This document shows positions 1 through 6,752 of a stretch of DNA of 64,000 nucleotides, piece after piece. Position numbers and translations under genes: made by a program. Source of the DNA: Streptomyces lincolnensis (GTDB taxonomy: Bacteria > Actinomycetota > Actinomycetes > Streptomycetales > Streptomycetaceae); contig NZ_JAIHON010000006.1 of the NCBI RefSeq assembly GCF_021173675.1, positions 248,001 to 312,000 on the forward strand, given 5' to 3'. Under the pieces are notes generated by a model. That model did not search any database and was not told the origin of the DNA. It saw nothing but the letters and a program-made list of their open reading frames with translations. Each line of letters begins with the position of its first letter. The stretch's first letter is position 1.

Positions 1-107
1 ACGGCGGTATGACGCTCCGGGAGATCGCCAAGGAGTTGGGGATCAGCTTCGGCAGGGTCCGACAGATCCTTGCCGACGACCCCGACGCGACGCCGTCAGA
101 GGAATGA
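1..107 (+). CDS. C-terminal end of an HTH protein (partial, 5' end outside window)
   Basis: Frame 3 is open from the window edge to TGA at 105-107 and encodes 34 residues. They contain a helix-turn-helix pattern (TLREIAKELGISFGRVRQIL) that closely resembles the C-terminal HTH of the next gene (SLRGIARRLGIKPATVQDLL). It may be a second protein with the same C-terminal HTH, or a sigma-factor-like region 4. The function cannot be assigned from the fragment. Confidence 0.55.
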   Translation, partial: GGMTLREIAKELGISFGRVRQILADDPDATPSEE

Positions 108-114
108 GAGATGA

Positions 115-139
115 CCGGGCGGTGTGAGAGACCGCCCGG
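115..139 (+). terminator. Hairpin after the partial HTH gene
   Basis: CCGGGCGGT (115-123) pairs with ACCGCCCGG (131-139) across a 7-nt loop. It sits just after the stop codon of the partial gene and before the next gene's ribosome binding site. No U-tract follows, as is common for Streptomyces terminators. Confidence 0.5.
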
Positions 140-179
140 CCATGCAGCAGCCCGATCCCAGCGATAGGGAGGCGCTCCC

Positions 180-806
180 TTGAGCGTACAGACCGCAGCG
201 CACCCGCAACTCGTCCCCATCTCGGTGCGGCCGCCGACTCCGTCAGAGCCGCAACTGGCAGCCGTCTACCGGCTCTACGGCGCGGATGGCGAGCTGTTGT
301 ATATCGGCAGCACCGACTACCCGCCGATCCGCTGGTCTCAGCACCGGACCTCGAAGGCGTGGTGGACGGACGTCGCCGCCTACTCCATCACCTGGTGGCC
401 TGACCGGATGCAGGCGTTTACGGAGGAGTACAAGGCGATTCACGCTGAGAACCCTTGGCACAACAGGCTGCGGCGTTCTCCAGCGGTCCCGGCTGCTGGG
501 TCTCGGGTATCCGAGTCTCTGGTGCAGCGAGTGTTCGACGCCCTTGACGACGTGGAGCGCATCGACGACCCGGAGGCGCGGTCGCGTGCTCAGGCGCAGA
601 TCACGGCGGAGACCCGGACTCGCGCTGCGAAGTGGGCTGCGGAGCGGGGCGAGCTGGCTCGTCGGATGGACGCCGAGGGCGAGTCGCTGCGCGGGATCGC
701 GCGGCGCCTAGGGATCAAGCCCGCCACCGTCCAGGATCTGCTGCGCGGGTACAAGGGCTCGGGGAAGGACCGGCCATCGGCGGGCGAGCGCGAGGCTGGC
801 GAGTGA
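180..806 (+). CDS. GIY-YIG nuclease-like protein with C-terminal HTH
   Basis: 208 aa. Residues about 28-75 form a GIY-YIG-like core (VYRLYGADGELLYIGST followed by RWSQHR); the usual GIY is replaced by VYRLY and the YIG part is intact. The C-terminal third is helical and ends in an HTH (SLRGIARRLGIKPATVQDLL), so it may be a DNA-targeted nuclease. The TTG start at 180 is chosen because AGGGAGG lies 7 nt upstream. It overlaps the next possible start by 4 bp. Role in the element (homing, DNA processing or packaging) is inference only. Confidence 0.7.
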   Translation: MSVQTAAHPQLVPISVRPPTPSEPQLAAVYRLYGADGELLYIGSTDYPPIRWSQHRTSKAWWTDVAAYSITWWPDRMQAFTEEYKAIHAENPWHNRLRRSPAVPAAGSRVSESLVQRVFDALDDVERIDDPEARSRAQAQITAETRTRAAKWAAERGELARRMDAEGESLRGIARRLGIKPATVQDLLRGYKGSGKDRPSAGEREAGE

Positions 807-874
807 CCGAGAGCCCTATCGATCACGGGGGGCGTCGGAATGCGGTGCCAGGCATTCGGGATGATCCTGGAGCC

Positions 875-1105
875 ATGGCCGGGCCGATACGCGTGATCGT
901 GCACCCGCCGTCCACGACGGGCGGTCGGCGGGTGCGTGTGGACGGCGAGATCCTCGGCCTGGCGCACGGCCTGGTCGACGTCGCCGAGTTCCTCCGCCGG
1001 GCTGGCCTGGAGGTGGACCCGGCGGACGTAGCCCAGGTGCAGTGGATCGACTGGCGTGGCGGCGGCCCAGGAGAATGGGGCGGTCTCAATGCCGAGACGT
1101 CCTGA
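875..1105 (+). CDS. Small conserved Streptomyces element protein
   Basis: 76 aa from ATG 875 (GGAG just upstream). A GTG at 803 overlapping the previous stop would give 100 aa and cannot be excluded. The sequence (VIVHPPSTTGGRRVRVDG, then a helical stretch and a WRGGGP motif) belongs to a small family I recall from many Streptomyces chromosomes and phages, without known function. It looks like a short beta-hairpin followed by a helix. Confidence 0.6.
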   Translation: MAGPIRVIVHPPSTTGGRRVRVDGEILGLAHGLVDVAEFLRRAGLEVDPADVAQVQWIDWRGGGPGEWGGLNAETS

Positions 1106-1200
1106 GTGCGGGCCTCAAGACCGACGCAATGTGCCGTACGTCACGCGCGGTGCGGGCCTGCGGAGCGGTGACCCGACCAGGCCGTTGCGAGACTCGCGAC

Positions 1201-1662
1201 ATGCATTTACGCCAAGTAACCGCGTGCCCCTGTCCAGCCGCCTTCACGTCCTTCCGTCGGCGAAGGAAGGACGGCCTGGCGTGGCAAATCTTCACCTGCC
1301 AGAAGCATCGCCGGATCAACGATTGGTCGGTCCCGGGCAATCTGCGACGTCTCGAAGTCGGCGAGGGCGAGTACCAGTGCGGAACGGTGCACGACTTCCG
1401 GCCCATGGGCGAGATCATCGTGTCGCACGTGCGCGGCTGGATGGGTGGAGAGTGCAGTTTGGGCGACAGCCCCGGAATTCCCGACGACGACTGGCGCGGT
1501 CAACTCCGGAACGTGCGTGTGCACTTGGCCTACATCGAGCATCGGAGGTTGCTCGCGATCGTCGACAGGGCTCTGCGTATCGCTGAGACTGGCGAACTGA
1601 ACGACGTAGTGGCGCTGTTGGCGGAGGCCGAGGCTGACGGCGCACGGCGGCGAGGGCTATGA
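1201..1662 (+). CDS. Hypothetical protein with Cys/His-rich N terminus
   Basis: 153 aa from ATG 1201; an in-frame ATG at 1129 would add 24 residues, and neither has a convincing Shine-Dalgarno. The N-terminal part has ACPCP, then FTCQKHRRI about 20 residues later, a spacing that could bind zinc. The remainder is mixed helix/strand with an acidic, Ala-rich C-terminal helix. It is the last rightward gene before the leftward operon. No function recognised. Confidence 0.5.
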   Translation: MHLRQVTACPCPAAFTSFRRRRKDGLAWQIFTCQKHRRINDWSVPGNLRRLEVGEGEYQCGTVHDFRPMGEIIVSHVRGWMGGECSLGDSPGIPDDDWRGQLRNVRVHLAYIEHRRLLAIVDRALRIAETGELNDVVALLAEAEADGARRRGL

Positions 1663-1692
1663 GGCGAGTGCCGGCGGCCGATGTGGGGTCGG

Positions 1693-1714
1693 GCCCGGCC
1701 CCGAAGGGCCGGGC
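1693..1714. terminator. Bidirectional terminator between convergent genes
   Basis: GCCCGGCCC (1693-1701) pairs with GGGCCGGGC (1706-1714) around a 4-nt CGAA loop. It lies between the end of the rightward genes and the end of the long leftward operon. Confidence 0.65.
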
Positions 1715-1718
1715 GTCG

Positions 1719-1730
1719 TGACGCCCGTCA
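1719..1730. repeat. Dispersed TGACGSSCGTCA element
   Basis: TGACGCCCGTCA. Positions 1728-1730 are also the stop codon of the leftward gene, so the element straddles a gene end. Confidence 0.6.
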
Positions 1731-1934
1731 GGAACCGTCAACGGGGGTGCTCAGCTCCAGAGGCGGGAGCGTGGGCGTGGTGACGATGGCGTAGGCCTCG
1801 GCGAGGTCGCGGAGGGCAGCTGCGCCCTCGCGCGGGATCTGCGTCCTGGCGTTGTCCGTCTGCTTGCGGATCGCGTCGATCAGCTCGGCCTTCGCCAGGT
1901 CCTCGGGACGCGCGGTGATGATCTTCTCAGACAT
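1728..1934 (-). CDS. Small hypothetical protein (end of leftward operon)
   Basis: 68 aa, starting at ATG 1934 with AGAGG about 5 nt upstream. It is predicted largely helical (KAELIDAIRKQTDNARTQIP), with a Pro-rich C terminus and no recognisable domain. It is the most promoter-distal gene of the early operon. Confidence 0.6.
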   Translation of the reverse strand: MSEKIITARPEDLAKAELIDAIRKQTDNARTQIPREGAAALRDLAEAYAIVTTPTLPPLELSTPVDGS

Positions 1935-1982
1935 GGTGTTCCTCTCGGGGTTGGCCCTGCCCGGGCGCGGGCGGGGAAGTCG

Positions 1983-2678
1983 TCAGGCAGCAGCGGTGCC
2001 GGTCCAGGTGCGGCCGCAGCTTCGGCAGCGGACTGCCGGGTCCTGGCCGTCGCCGCCCTCGATGCGTAGGACCCCGCGGCAGTGCGGGCACGGCCGCTCC
2101 AGGACCTGCGTCTTCCGCGTCATCTCCAGGGCCATGTCGACCTGCTTGGCGGCCCATCGGGCGACCGAAGCGATGGCGTCCTGGTGGAGCGGGCGAAGCT
2201 TCTCGAAGGGGCCGGGAGCTCCGTCATGACGGGCCAGGAGCCATGCGGCCGCGTACGGCGCGGTACGGCGGCGGGGGTCGGTGTAGCTCCACCGTCGTTC
2301 GTCGTGCTCGTCCTTGACGATCAGCGTGCGCAGGGCGAGGGCGACGTCGTCTCCGGGGCCGGCCACGCGCACGCGGCTGGGGGTGGGGTCGCGCTGGACG
2401 TGGCTGGCGAGGATGTCGGCGGCGTCGACCAGGCGCTGGTCGAGGTCGGTCATGGTGTCGAGGATCGCGATGCGGAGCGGGGCCGCGGTGGCACCGATCT
2501 GGTCGGGTGAGCGTTCCAGGGCGCGGAGCTCCACGGCCTGGTCGTCGGCCTTGAGGTGTTCGTGGAGGCGGGCGATGCCCATGACGGGGGGCCAGGTGTC
2601 GGCCTGGCTGGTCCCGAGGGCGGTCTGGAGGTCGGTCCAGTGGTTGATGACGTGGTGGAGGTGGTTGGCGGTGGTCAT
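1983..2678 (-). CDS. Phage-type protein with C-terminal zinc ribbon
   Basis: 231 aa, ATG 2678 with GGAG upstream. The first 190 residues are mostly helical, with no catalytic motif I recognise. The C-terminal 40 residues form a zinc ribbon, CPHCRG and CRSCG about 20 residues apart. It resembles hypothetical proteins common in Streptomyces phage early regions. Nucleic-acid binding is likely; the function is unknown. Confidence 0.7.
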   Translation of the reverse strand: MTTANHLHHVINHWTDLQTALGTSQADTWPPVMGIARLHEHLKADDQAVELRALERSPDQIGATAAPLRIAILDTMTDLDQRLVDAADILASHVQRDPTPSRVRVAGPGDDVALALRTLIVKDEHDERRWSYTDPRRRTAPYAAAWLLARHDGAPGPFEKLRPLHQDAIASVARWAAKQVDMALEMTRKTQVLERPCPHCRGVLRIEGGDGQDPAVRCRSCGRTWTGTAAA

Positions 2679-2763
2679 CGTGACTCCAGTTGTTCGCGGG
2701 TACGGTGATCACTGCCGGGGGCGCGCTGGTCTGGCGAGACGTGAAGCGCGCCCCTTCCGCATG

Positions 2764-3357
2764 TCAACGGCTCTGCTGCTGGAGCTCGTGGGCAACTTGG
2801 CCGAGCAGCGTGGAGTTTCGGTGCTGGTGCCAGCGGGGGCAACGAATGACCTTGATCCGGCCGATCCCTCGGAGCTTGTCGAGCCTGTCCGCATAGACGA
2901 CGTCTCGGTCCCGCTCAGAGAGGCCAGACGCGGCACACCACTCGCGGAACTCGGCACGGTCCTGGGCGAGGACCACGAGGATCGTGCGCTCTGATCGCAT
3001 GGTCAGATCCCGCTTCGGCGTGAGTTCGGCGAGGGCCTGGTCCCAGTTGGTGAAGCGGACGGCCCGGTCGTCGAGGTACGCGGTCGCGGCCAGCTTCCGG
3101 TTCGTCACCAGCAGTTCGCCGCGCACGTTCCAGAACGGGCCGGTGTGCTGGAGCTGGCAGGTGAAGCCACCGTGGGCGGTGAGCCACATGGCGACCTGGA
3201 CGGGGTCCCGGGTGGTGTGGATGAACACGGCGTCCTGGTCGAGGAGGGCGCGGAGGCCGTCGAGGGCGCCGGGCAGGGGCGGGTCGTAGATCGTCCCGTC
3301 CGCCCAGCCGCGGCTGTAGGTGTGGATCACACCGTCGAAGTCGACTGCGATCGTCAC
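2764..3357 (-). CDS. HAD-superfamily protein
   Basis: 197 aa, GTG 3357 behind GAAGGAGGA. The N terminus carries the HAD nucleophile motif (VDFDGVIHTY, DxDG). Motif II is suggested by FIHTTRD, and an acidic YLDDRAVRF lies near residue 95, matching motif IV of small HAD phosphatases. The last 60 residues are an extra region of unknown role. A phosphatase or nucleotidase acting on nucleotides or nucleic-acid ends during phage replication is plausible. It starts 3 bp after the stop of the upstream gene. Confidence 0.72.
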   Translation of the reverse strand: MTIAVDFDGVIHTYSRGWADGTIYDPPLPGALDGLRALLDQDAVFIHTTRDPVQVAMWLTAHGGFTCQLQHTGPFWNVRGELLVTNRKLAATAYLDDRAVRFTNWDQALAELTPKRDLTMRSERTILVVLAQDRAEFREWCAASGLSERDRDVVYADRLDKLRGIGRIKVIRCPRWHQHRNSTLLGQVAHELQQQSR

Positions 3358-3360
3358 GGG

Positions 3361-4173
3361 TCAGTCCTCCTTCGTGGTGGTCTGCTCGGCGCCGTCGAGA
3401 GCGGCGATCGCGCGTACGGCCTCCCGATACCGGCGGGCCTTCGCCACAGCCTCGTCGTCCCACCCGTGACGCTGCTGCATCTCCTCCATCGCCCCATGCG
3501 TGCAGGAGTCGTCGTGCTCGGTCTGCTCGCAGTCCCAGCCGCAGAGGACAGCCCACAGCCAGGCGTCGACGCGGTACTCGCCCCAGTCGCGGGAACTGGT
3601 GGCGAGGAGGGTGTGCAGTCCTTCGAGCATGGGGGCGAGGGTGCGCGCGTGGTTGAGGGTGGCGTGGGGGTCGCCGGTGACGCCCGTCACGACGGGGCTG
3701 ACGGGGCCGTGGATGGCGGCCCGGAGCTCGGCCAGGCGTCGGTCCCACTCGCGGGCGATGGGCGTGCCGAGCTTCGGCGGGCCGGCCTTTACCCACTGCT
3801 CGTAGAGGTCGAGGACGCGCTGCACCGTGGTCGTGCCGATCGGGCACTCGGGGTGCGGGTGGACCTCCTCGCCCTGCTCCTCGTAGCAGAACCCGCAGGA
3901 CAGGAGTCGGCGTGGCTGGGGCGGGAGCTTGCCGTCGAGGTATGCCTGGCCGATCGCGGCCGACATCTTCTGGACGATCGCCTCCATCGAGCCCTCGGCC
4001 GTACCGCCGTCGATGACCTCCAGCGCGGCACCAAGGCCGGAGAGCATGCCGGCGAAGAACATCTGGGCGGGCATGGGCGAGGTCGCGGTCTGGTGCTTGG
4101 CCTCGTCGATGAGGGCCTTGATGTGCGTGCGGGCGCGGCGGTCGACCGTGCGGCTGGGGGTCGGGCGGCTCAT
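3361..4173 (-). CDS. Hypothetical Cys/His-containing protein
   Basis: 270 aa from ATG 4173, which overlaps the upstream stop by 4 bp (ATGA). The reading frame stays open far upstream, but that extension is a shadow of two other genes. It contains CGFCYEEQGE followed by HPHPECP (possible zinc site, residues about 93-110) and WAVLCGWDCEQTEHDDSCTH near residue 215. The rest is helical. The dispersed TGACGCCCGTCA element is embedded near residue 165, where it encodes VVTGVTG. No family recognised. Confidence 0.65.
   Translation of the reverse strand: MSRPTPSRTVDRRARTHIKALIDEAKHQTATSPMPAQMFFAGMLSGLGAALEVIDGGTAEGSMEAIVQKMSAAIGQAYLDGKLPPQPRRLLSCGFCYEEQGEEVHPHPECPIGTTTVQRVLDLYEQWVKAGPPKLGTPIAREWDRRLAELRAAIHGPVSPVVTGVTGDPHATLNHARTLAPMLEGLHTLLATSSRDWGEYRVDAWLWAVLCGWDCEQTEHDDSCTHGAMEEMQQRHGWDDEAVAKARRYREAVRAIAALDGAEQTTTKED
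3678..3689. repeat. Dispersed TGACGSSCGTCA element
   Basis: TGACGCCCGTCA inside the coding region of the Cys/His-containing hypothetical protein, in a low-complexity V/T/G linker. Confidence 0.6.
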
Positions 4174-4505
4174 CCCTGGGCTCCTTGACGGTCGAGGTCG
4201 GTGATGATCGCCTGGCAGACCGCGGCGATCTGCACGACCTCCTCGCGGAACTTCGCGAGGTCGGTCTCGGCGCCGGCCTCGTACGCCTCCTCCAGGAGGA
4301 TCGTCATCCAGCACCGCTGGGCGGGGTCGTCGTTGGTCTTCCTCAGACCGTCGGCGAGGTCCTCGAAGAGGACGACGGAGTGCAGGCCGCGGAGGATCGG
4401 GTGATGCTGGTCGCCGAACTTCTCCAGCTGGCGCTGCCGTTCGGTGTCCACGGCCTCGGCGAAGTCCCGCATGCCGGGTGTGGTGAAGAGGGCGGGGTAG
4501 CTCAC
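4170..4505 (-). CDS. MazG-like nucleotide pyrophosphohydrolase-type protein
   Basis: 111 aa; GTG 4505 overlaps the upstream stop (GTGA). The helical core RQRQLEKFGDQHH, then LLEEAYEAGAE and FREEVVQIAAVCQAII, follows the EExxE / ExxD layout of all-alpha NTP pyrophosphatases, and close relatives are common in Streptomyces phages. It would hydrolyse a nucleoside triphosphate to the monophosphate, adjusting nucleotide pools. The exact substrate is unknown. Confidence 0.7.
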   Translation of the reverse strand: MSYPALFTTPGMRDFAEAVDTERQRQLEKFGDQHHPILRGLHSVVLFEDLADGLRKTNDDPAQRCWMTILLEEAYEAGAETDLAKFREEVVQIAAVCQAIITDLDRQGAQG

Positions 4506-4858
4506 AGGCTGCTCCTGGTGGCGTGGTCGGCGGTGAGGTCGGCGGTGATCCGGTGGAACAGGTCGGTGCACTTCCGACGGTCGTGCGCTGCACCCCCGCT
4601 GTGGCGGGCGAGCGCGCAGCACGGATCCAACGGAGCAGGGCACTCGCCGAGTACGTGTCGCTCCTCCCAGGCCTCCTCGGCGACCTGCCGGTGGTGGGCG
4701 GCGTAGTACCGGTTCGAGCACCAGGCGAGGACGGCGGCCGCGTACAGGCCGGGCAGGGCGAGCCAGAGGTTCACCAGGGAGGCGGCGTACAGGCCGGCGG
4801 CCGTCGAGGCGAGCGCGACCAGGGCCAGGGCGCGGGCGGTGCGTCGGTTCGCGGTCAC
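4502..4858 (-). CDS. Small two-helix membrane protein
   Basis: 118 aa, GTG 4858 with GGAGGA upstream. Two hydrophobic segments fall at about residues 8-25 and 28-45. The remainder is a hydrophilic cytoplasmic-type tail with HHRQVAEEAWEERH and paired cysteines (DPCC). It lies in a run of four consecutive small membrane genes. Function unknown. Confidence 0.62.
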   Translation of the reverse strand: MTANRRTARALALVALASTAAGLYAASLVNLWLALPGLYAAAVLAWCSNRYYAAHHRQVAEEAWEERHVLGECPAPLDPCCALARHSGGAAHDRRKCTDLFHRITADLTADHATRSSL

Positions 4859-4956
4859 GGCTTCCTCCGAGCAGCACGGTGGACGTGGAACGCGAGGACA
4901 GCCCCGGCGGTCAGGTAGAGCAGCGGGCAGGCGGCCCCGACGACGGTGGCGATCAT
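4855..4956 (-). CDS. 33-aa single-pass membrane peptide
   Basis: A very short gene: ATG 4956 overlaps the upstream stop (ATGA) and its own stop overlaps the next start. It encodes a hydrophobic segment (IATVVGAACPLLYLTAGAV) followed by a basic tail (HRAARRKP). The precise overlap on both sides supports real translation by coupling. It may influence the membrane or superinfection, but nothing in the sequence shows this. Confidence 0.55.
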   Translation of the reverse strand: MIATVVGAACPLLYLTAGAVLAFHVHRAARRKP

Positions 4957-5141
4957 CTGGACTCCTGGCGGAGACGGGCGTAGCGGCGGGCACGGACCGG
5001 GCCGACCGCCCAGGACGGGCGCGGCCGGCGAAGGACGCGGACGAGCGCGCGGGCGCCGGGCGGCGCGCCCTCGCCCTGGTGGCAGCAGAGCAGCGCGGCC
5101 ACGGGGATGACCATCGCGAGGTAGGCGATGACGCCCGTCAT
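4953..5141 (-). CDS. 62-aa membrane peptide with basic tail
   Basis: ATG 5141 overlaps the upstream stop. A hydrophobic N terminus (VIAYLAMVIPVAALLCC) is followed by an Arg-rich cytoplasmic tail. The start codon is part of the dispersed TGACGCCCGTCA element, so residues 2-4 (TGV) are dictated by it. Function unknown. Confidence 0.58.
   Translation of the reverse strand: MTGVIAYLAMVIPVAALLCCHQGEGAPPGARALVRVLRRPRPSWAVGPVRARRYARLRQESR
5129..5140. repeat. Dispersed TGACGSSCGTCA element
   Basis: TGACGCCCGTCA overlapping a stop/start junction; the flanking CGTCATGACG palindrome (5136-5145) contains the start codon of the 62-aa gene. Confidence 0.6.
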
Positions 5142-5545
5142 GACGACGCCCCGGTCCGCTGCTGCGCCTGCTCGGCTGTCGCTGCCAGCGCAGTCCTCAA
5201 CTCGGGCAGTCGGTCACTCGGGACGCGGACGCGGACCGTCGCGGCTGCCTCGCCGACGACCGGCCGTCGAGTCACCTCGACCACGGTCTCGACGCCCGGC
5301 CGGACGATCAGCCTGTCGCCGGTGTGGTCCATGGTCTCGTACCTGGTCCCGGCGGCCAGGTGCTTGCGGAGCGTGGCCACTTGATCAAGCCGAAGCCACA
5401 CGCTGGTGACGGTGACGGTACGGCCGGCGAGGTTCTCAGCCTCCAACCAGACGTACCGGCGGCCGCTCAGGTCGGCGGCCGAGCGCAGCGTCAGCCGGTG
5501 GGCCAGGGAGGTGTAGCTGTAGGGCTGCTCCAATTTGAGAGTCAC
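5138..5545 (-). CDS. Hypothetical beta-rich protein
   Basis: 135 aa from GTG 5545 overlapping the upstream stop. Alternating strands (YVWLEAENLAGRTVTVTSVW, DRLIVRPGVETVVEV, AATVRVRVPSDRL) suggest a small beta domain, followed by a short C-terminal helix. No family recognised. Confidence 0.6.
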   Translation of the reverse strand: MTLKLEQPYSYTSLAHRLTLRSAADLSGRRYVWLEAENLAGRTVTVTSVWLRLDQVATLRKHLAAGTRYETMDHTGDRLIVRPGVETVVEVTRRPVVGEAAATVRVRVPSDRLPELRTALAATAEQAQQRTGASS

Positions 5546-6270
5546 GACTGCTGCGCCCCGCCCTGCTGCGCCTCGGCGGCCATGACGCGGTCGATGGCTG
5601 CCAGGGTGTCGCGGGCCTGGTCGATGGCGCCCACGCGGACAGACGCCGCGATGGTCATCTCGCACAAGCGGCGGACCTCGGCGAGCGCGGCGGCGACCCG
5701 GTCAGCGTCGGCGACTGGTGCGGTGGTTGCCACGTTGGGGTCGGCGACCAGGCGCAGCAGCTCGTCGGCGGCTCGGGTCACGCCTTCGGCTGTGCGCAGT
5801 CCAGCGTCGTCGTAGACCTGGTGAAACAGGGTGGTGCGCAGGTGCCGGGCGGCGATGGCGAGTACGGCGGCCCGGATCTCGGCGCGCTCCTGTGCCCTGT
5901 GCTCGCGCACCTTCCTCTCCAGCGGGGCCAGGAGCGCGGCGATCCGAGCAGCGGACTGCTCCTCCAGGGTCGCGAGCTGCTTCGTTGGGGAGGCGATGTC
6001 GGCGGTGCTTTCGCCGTCGGCCAGGCCGAGGCAGTGCAGCCCGGTCTCGTCGTCCTCGTCGTAGTCGTGGGGGTCGTGGTGTTCGGGGCGCGGGCAAAGG
6101 CGAAGGCGGGAGAGGGGGCTGGTGTCACGGATGCCGTCGCGCTCGCGCGCCTCTTCGGCGTCTACGGCTGCGGTCAGGCGGACGAGCGCCGAGGCGGTCT
6201 CGTCGGGGAGGTTGTCGGCGACGTGGGCGAGGAGGGCGTCGAGCGCCTCGGGGCGGTCGTCCATGGACAT
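5542..6270 (-). CDS. Helical hypothetical protein
   Basis: 242 aa from ATG 6270 (GGAG upstream); a second ATG lies two codons later. The N-terminal third contains an acidic stretch (HDPHDYDEDDE) with Cys/His residues. The rest is long amphipathic helix (LEEQSAARIAALLAPLERK, REHRAQERAEIRAAV), probably coiled coil. No known domain. Confidence 0.58.
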   Translation of the reverse strand: MSMDDRPEALDALLAHVADNLPDETASALVRLTAAVDAEEARERDGIRDTSPLSRLRLCPRPEHHDPHDYDEDDETGLHCLGLADGESTADIASPTKQLATLEEQSAARIAALLAPLERKVREHRAQERAEIRAAVLAIAARHLRTTLFHQVYDDAGLRTAEGVTRAADELLRLVADPNVATTAPVADADRVAAALAEVRRLCEMTIAASVRVGAIDQARDTLAAIDRVMAAEAQQGGAQQS

Positions 6271-6310
6271 GGGTGCTCCGTTGGTGGTGAGTGGTTGGCT
6301 GTAGTGCTGG

Positions 6311-6685
6311 TCAGAGGGCCTGTTCCAGCGGCGTGCACCACACGACGGTGTGTTCGGTGTGGTGTTGCGTGCAGTTCCAGCTGGGGCGCGGGTGGGCGAG
6401 TGTGTGGGCCCAGACCCAGCAGGTGCCGCGGGGGCAGGCGTACGTCGGGCCCCACCAGGCGCTGGCCATGTACCGGGCGCAGGCATCGCAGCAAGGTCCG
6501 GAGTGGGCGCGGTGGAAGGCCTTGCGGTACGCGTTGGCCATCAACCCGGCGGGATGGAGGCCGAGGAGGTTCTGGACGGCGCAGACGCGGGTGGTGGCGG
6601 GCTTGTTGCCGCACCATTCGCAGGTGCGGGGCGTCTCGGGGTTCAGAGCGGTGAGGTCGAAGAGGGTCAGGGCGGCTGATCGCAC
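6311..6685 (-). CDS. Cys-rich zinc-binding-type protein
   Basis: 124 aa, GTG 6685 behind AGGAG. CEWCG and CCDACARY, 40 residues apart, form a likely zinc-ribbon pair; further Cys/His (CPRGTCWVW, CTQHHTEH) follow. The layout resembles small phage proteins that bind nucleic acid or partner proteins. Function unknown. Confidence 0.62.
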   Translation of the reverse strand: MRSAALTLFDLTALNPETPRTCEWCGNKPATTRVCAVQNLLGLHPAGLMANAYRKAFHRAHSGPCCDACARYMASAWWGPTYACPRGTCWVWAHTLAHPRPSWNCTQHHTEHTVVWCTPLEQAL

Positions 6686-6752
6686 GGCTGCTCCTGGGTT
6701 GTGGGACGGCGGGGCGCCGGCCGCCCGCATTGCCCGCGGGCGGCCGGGCCCG

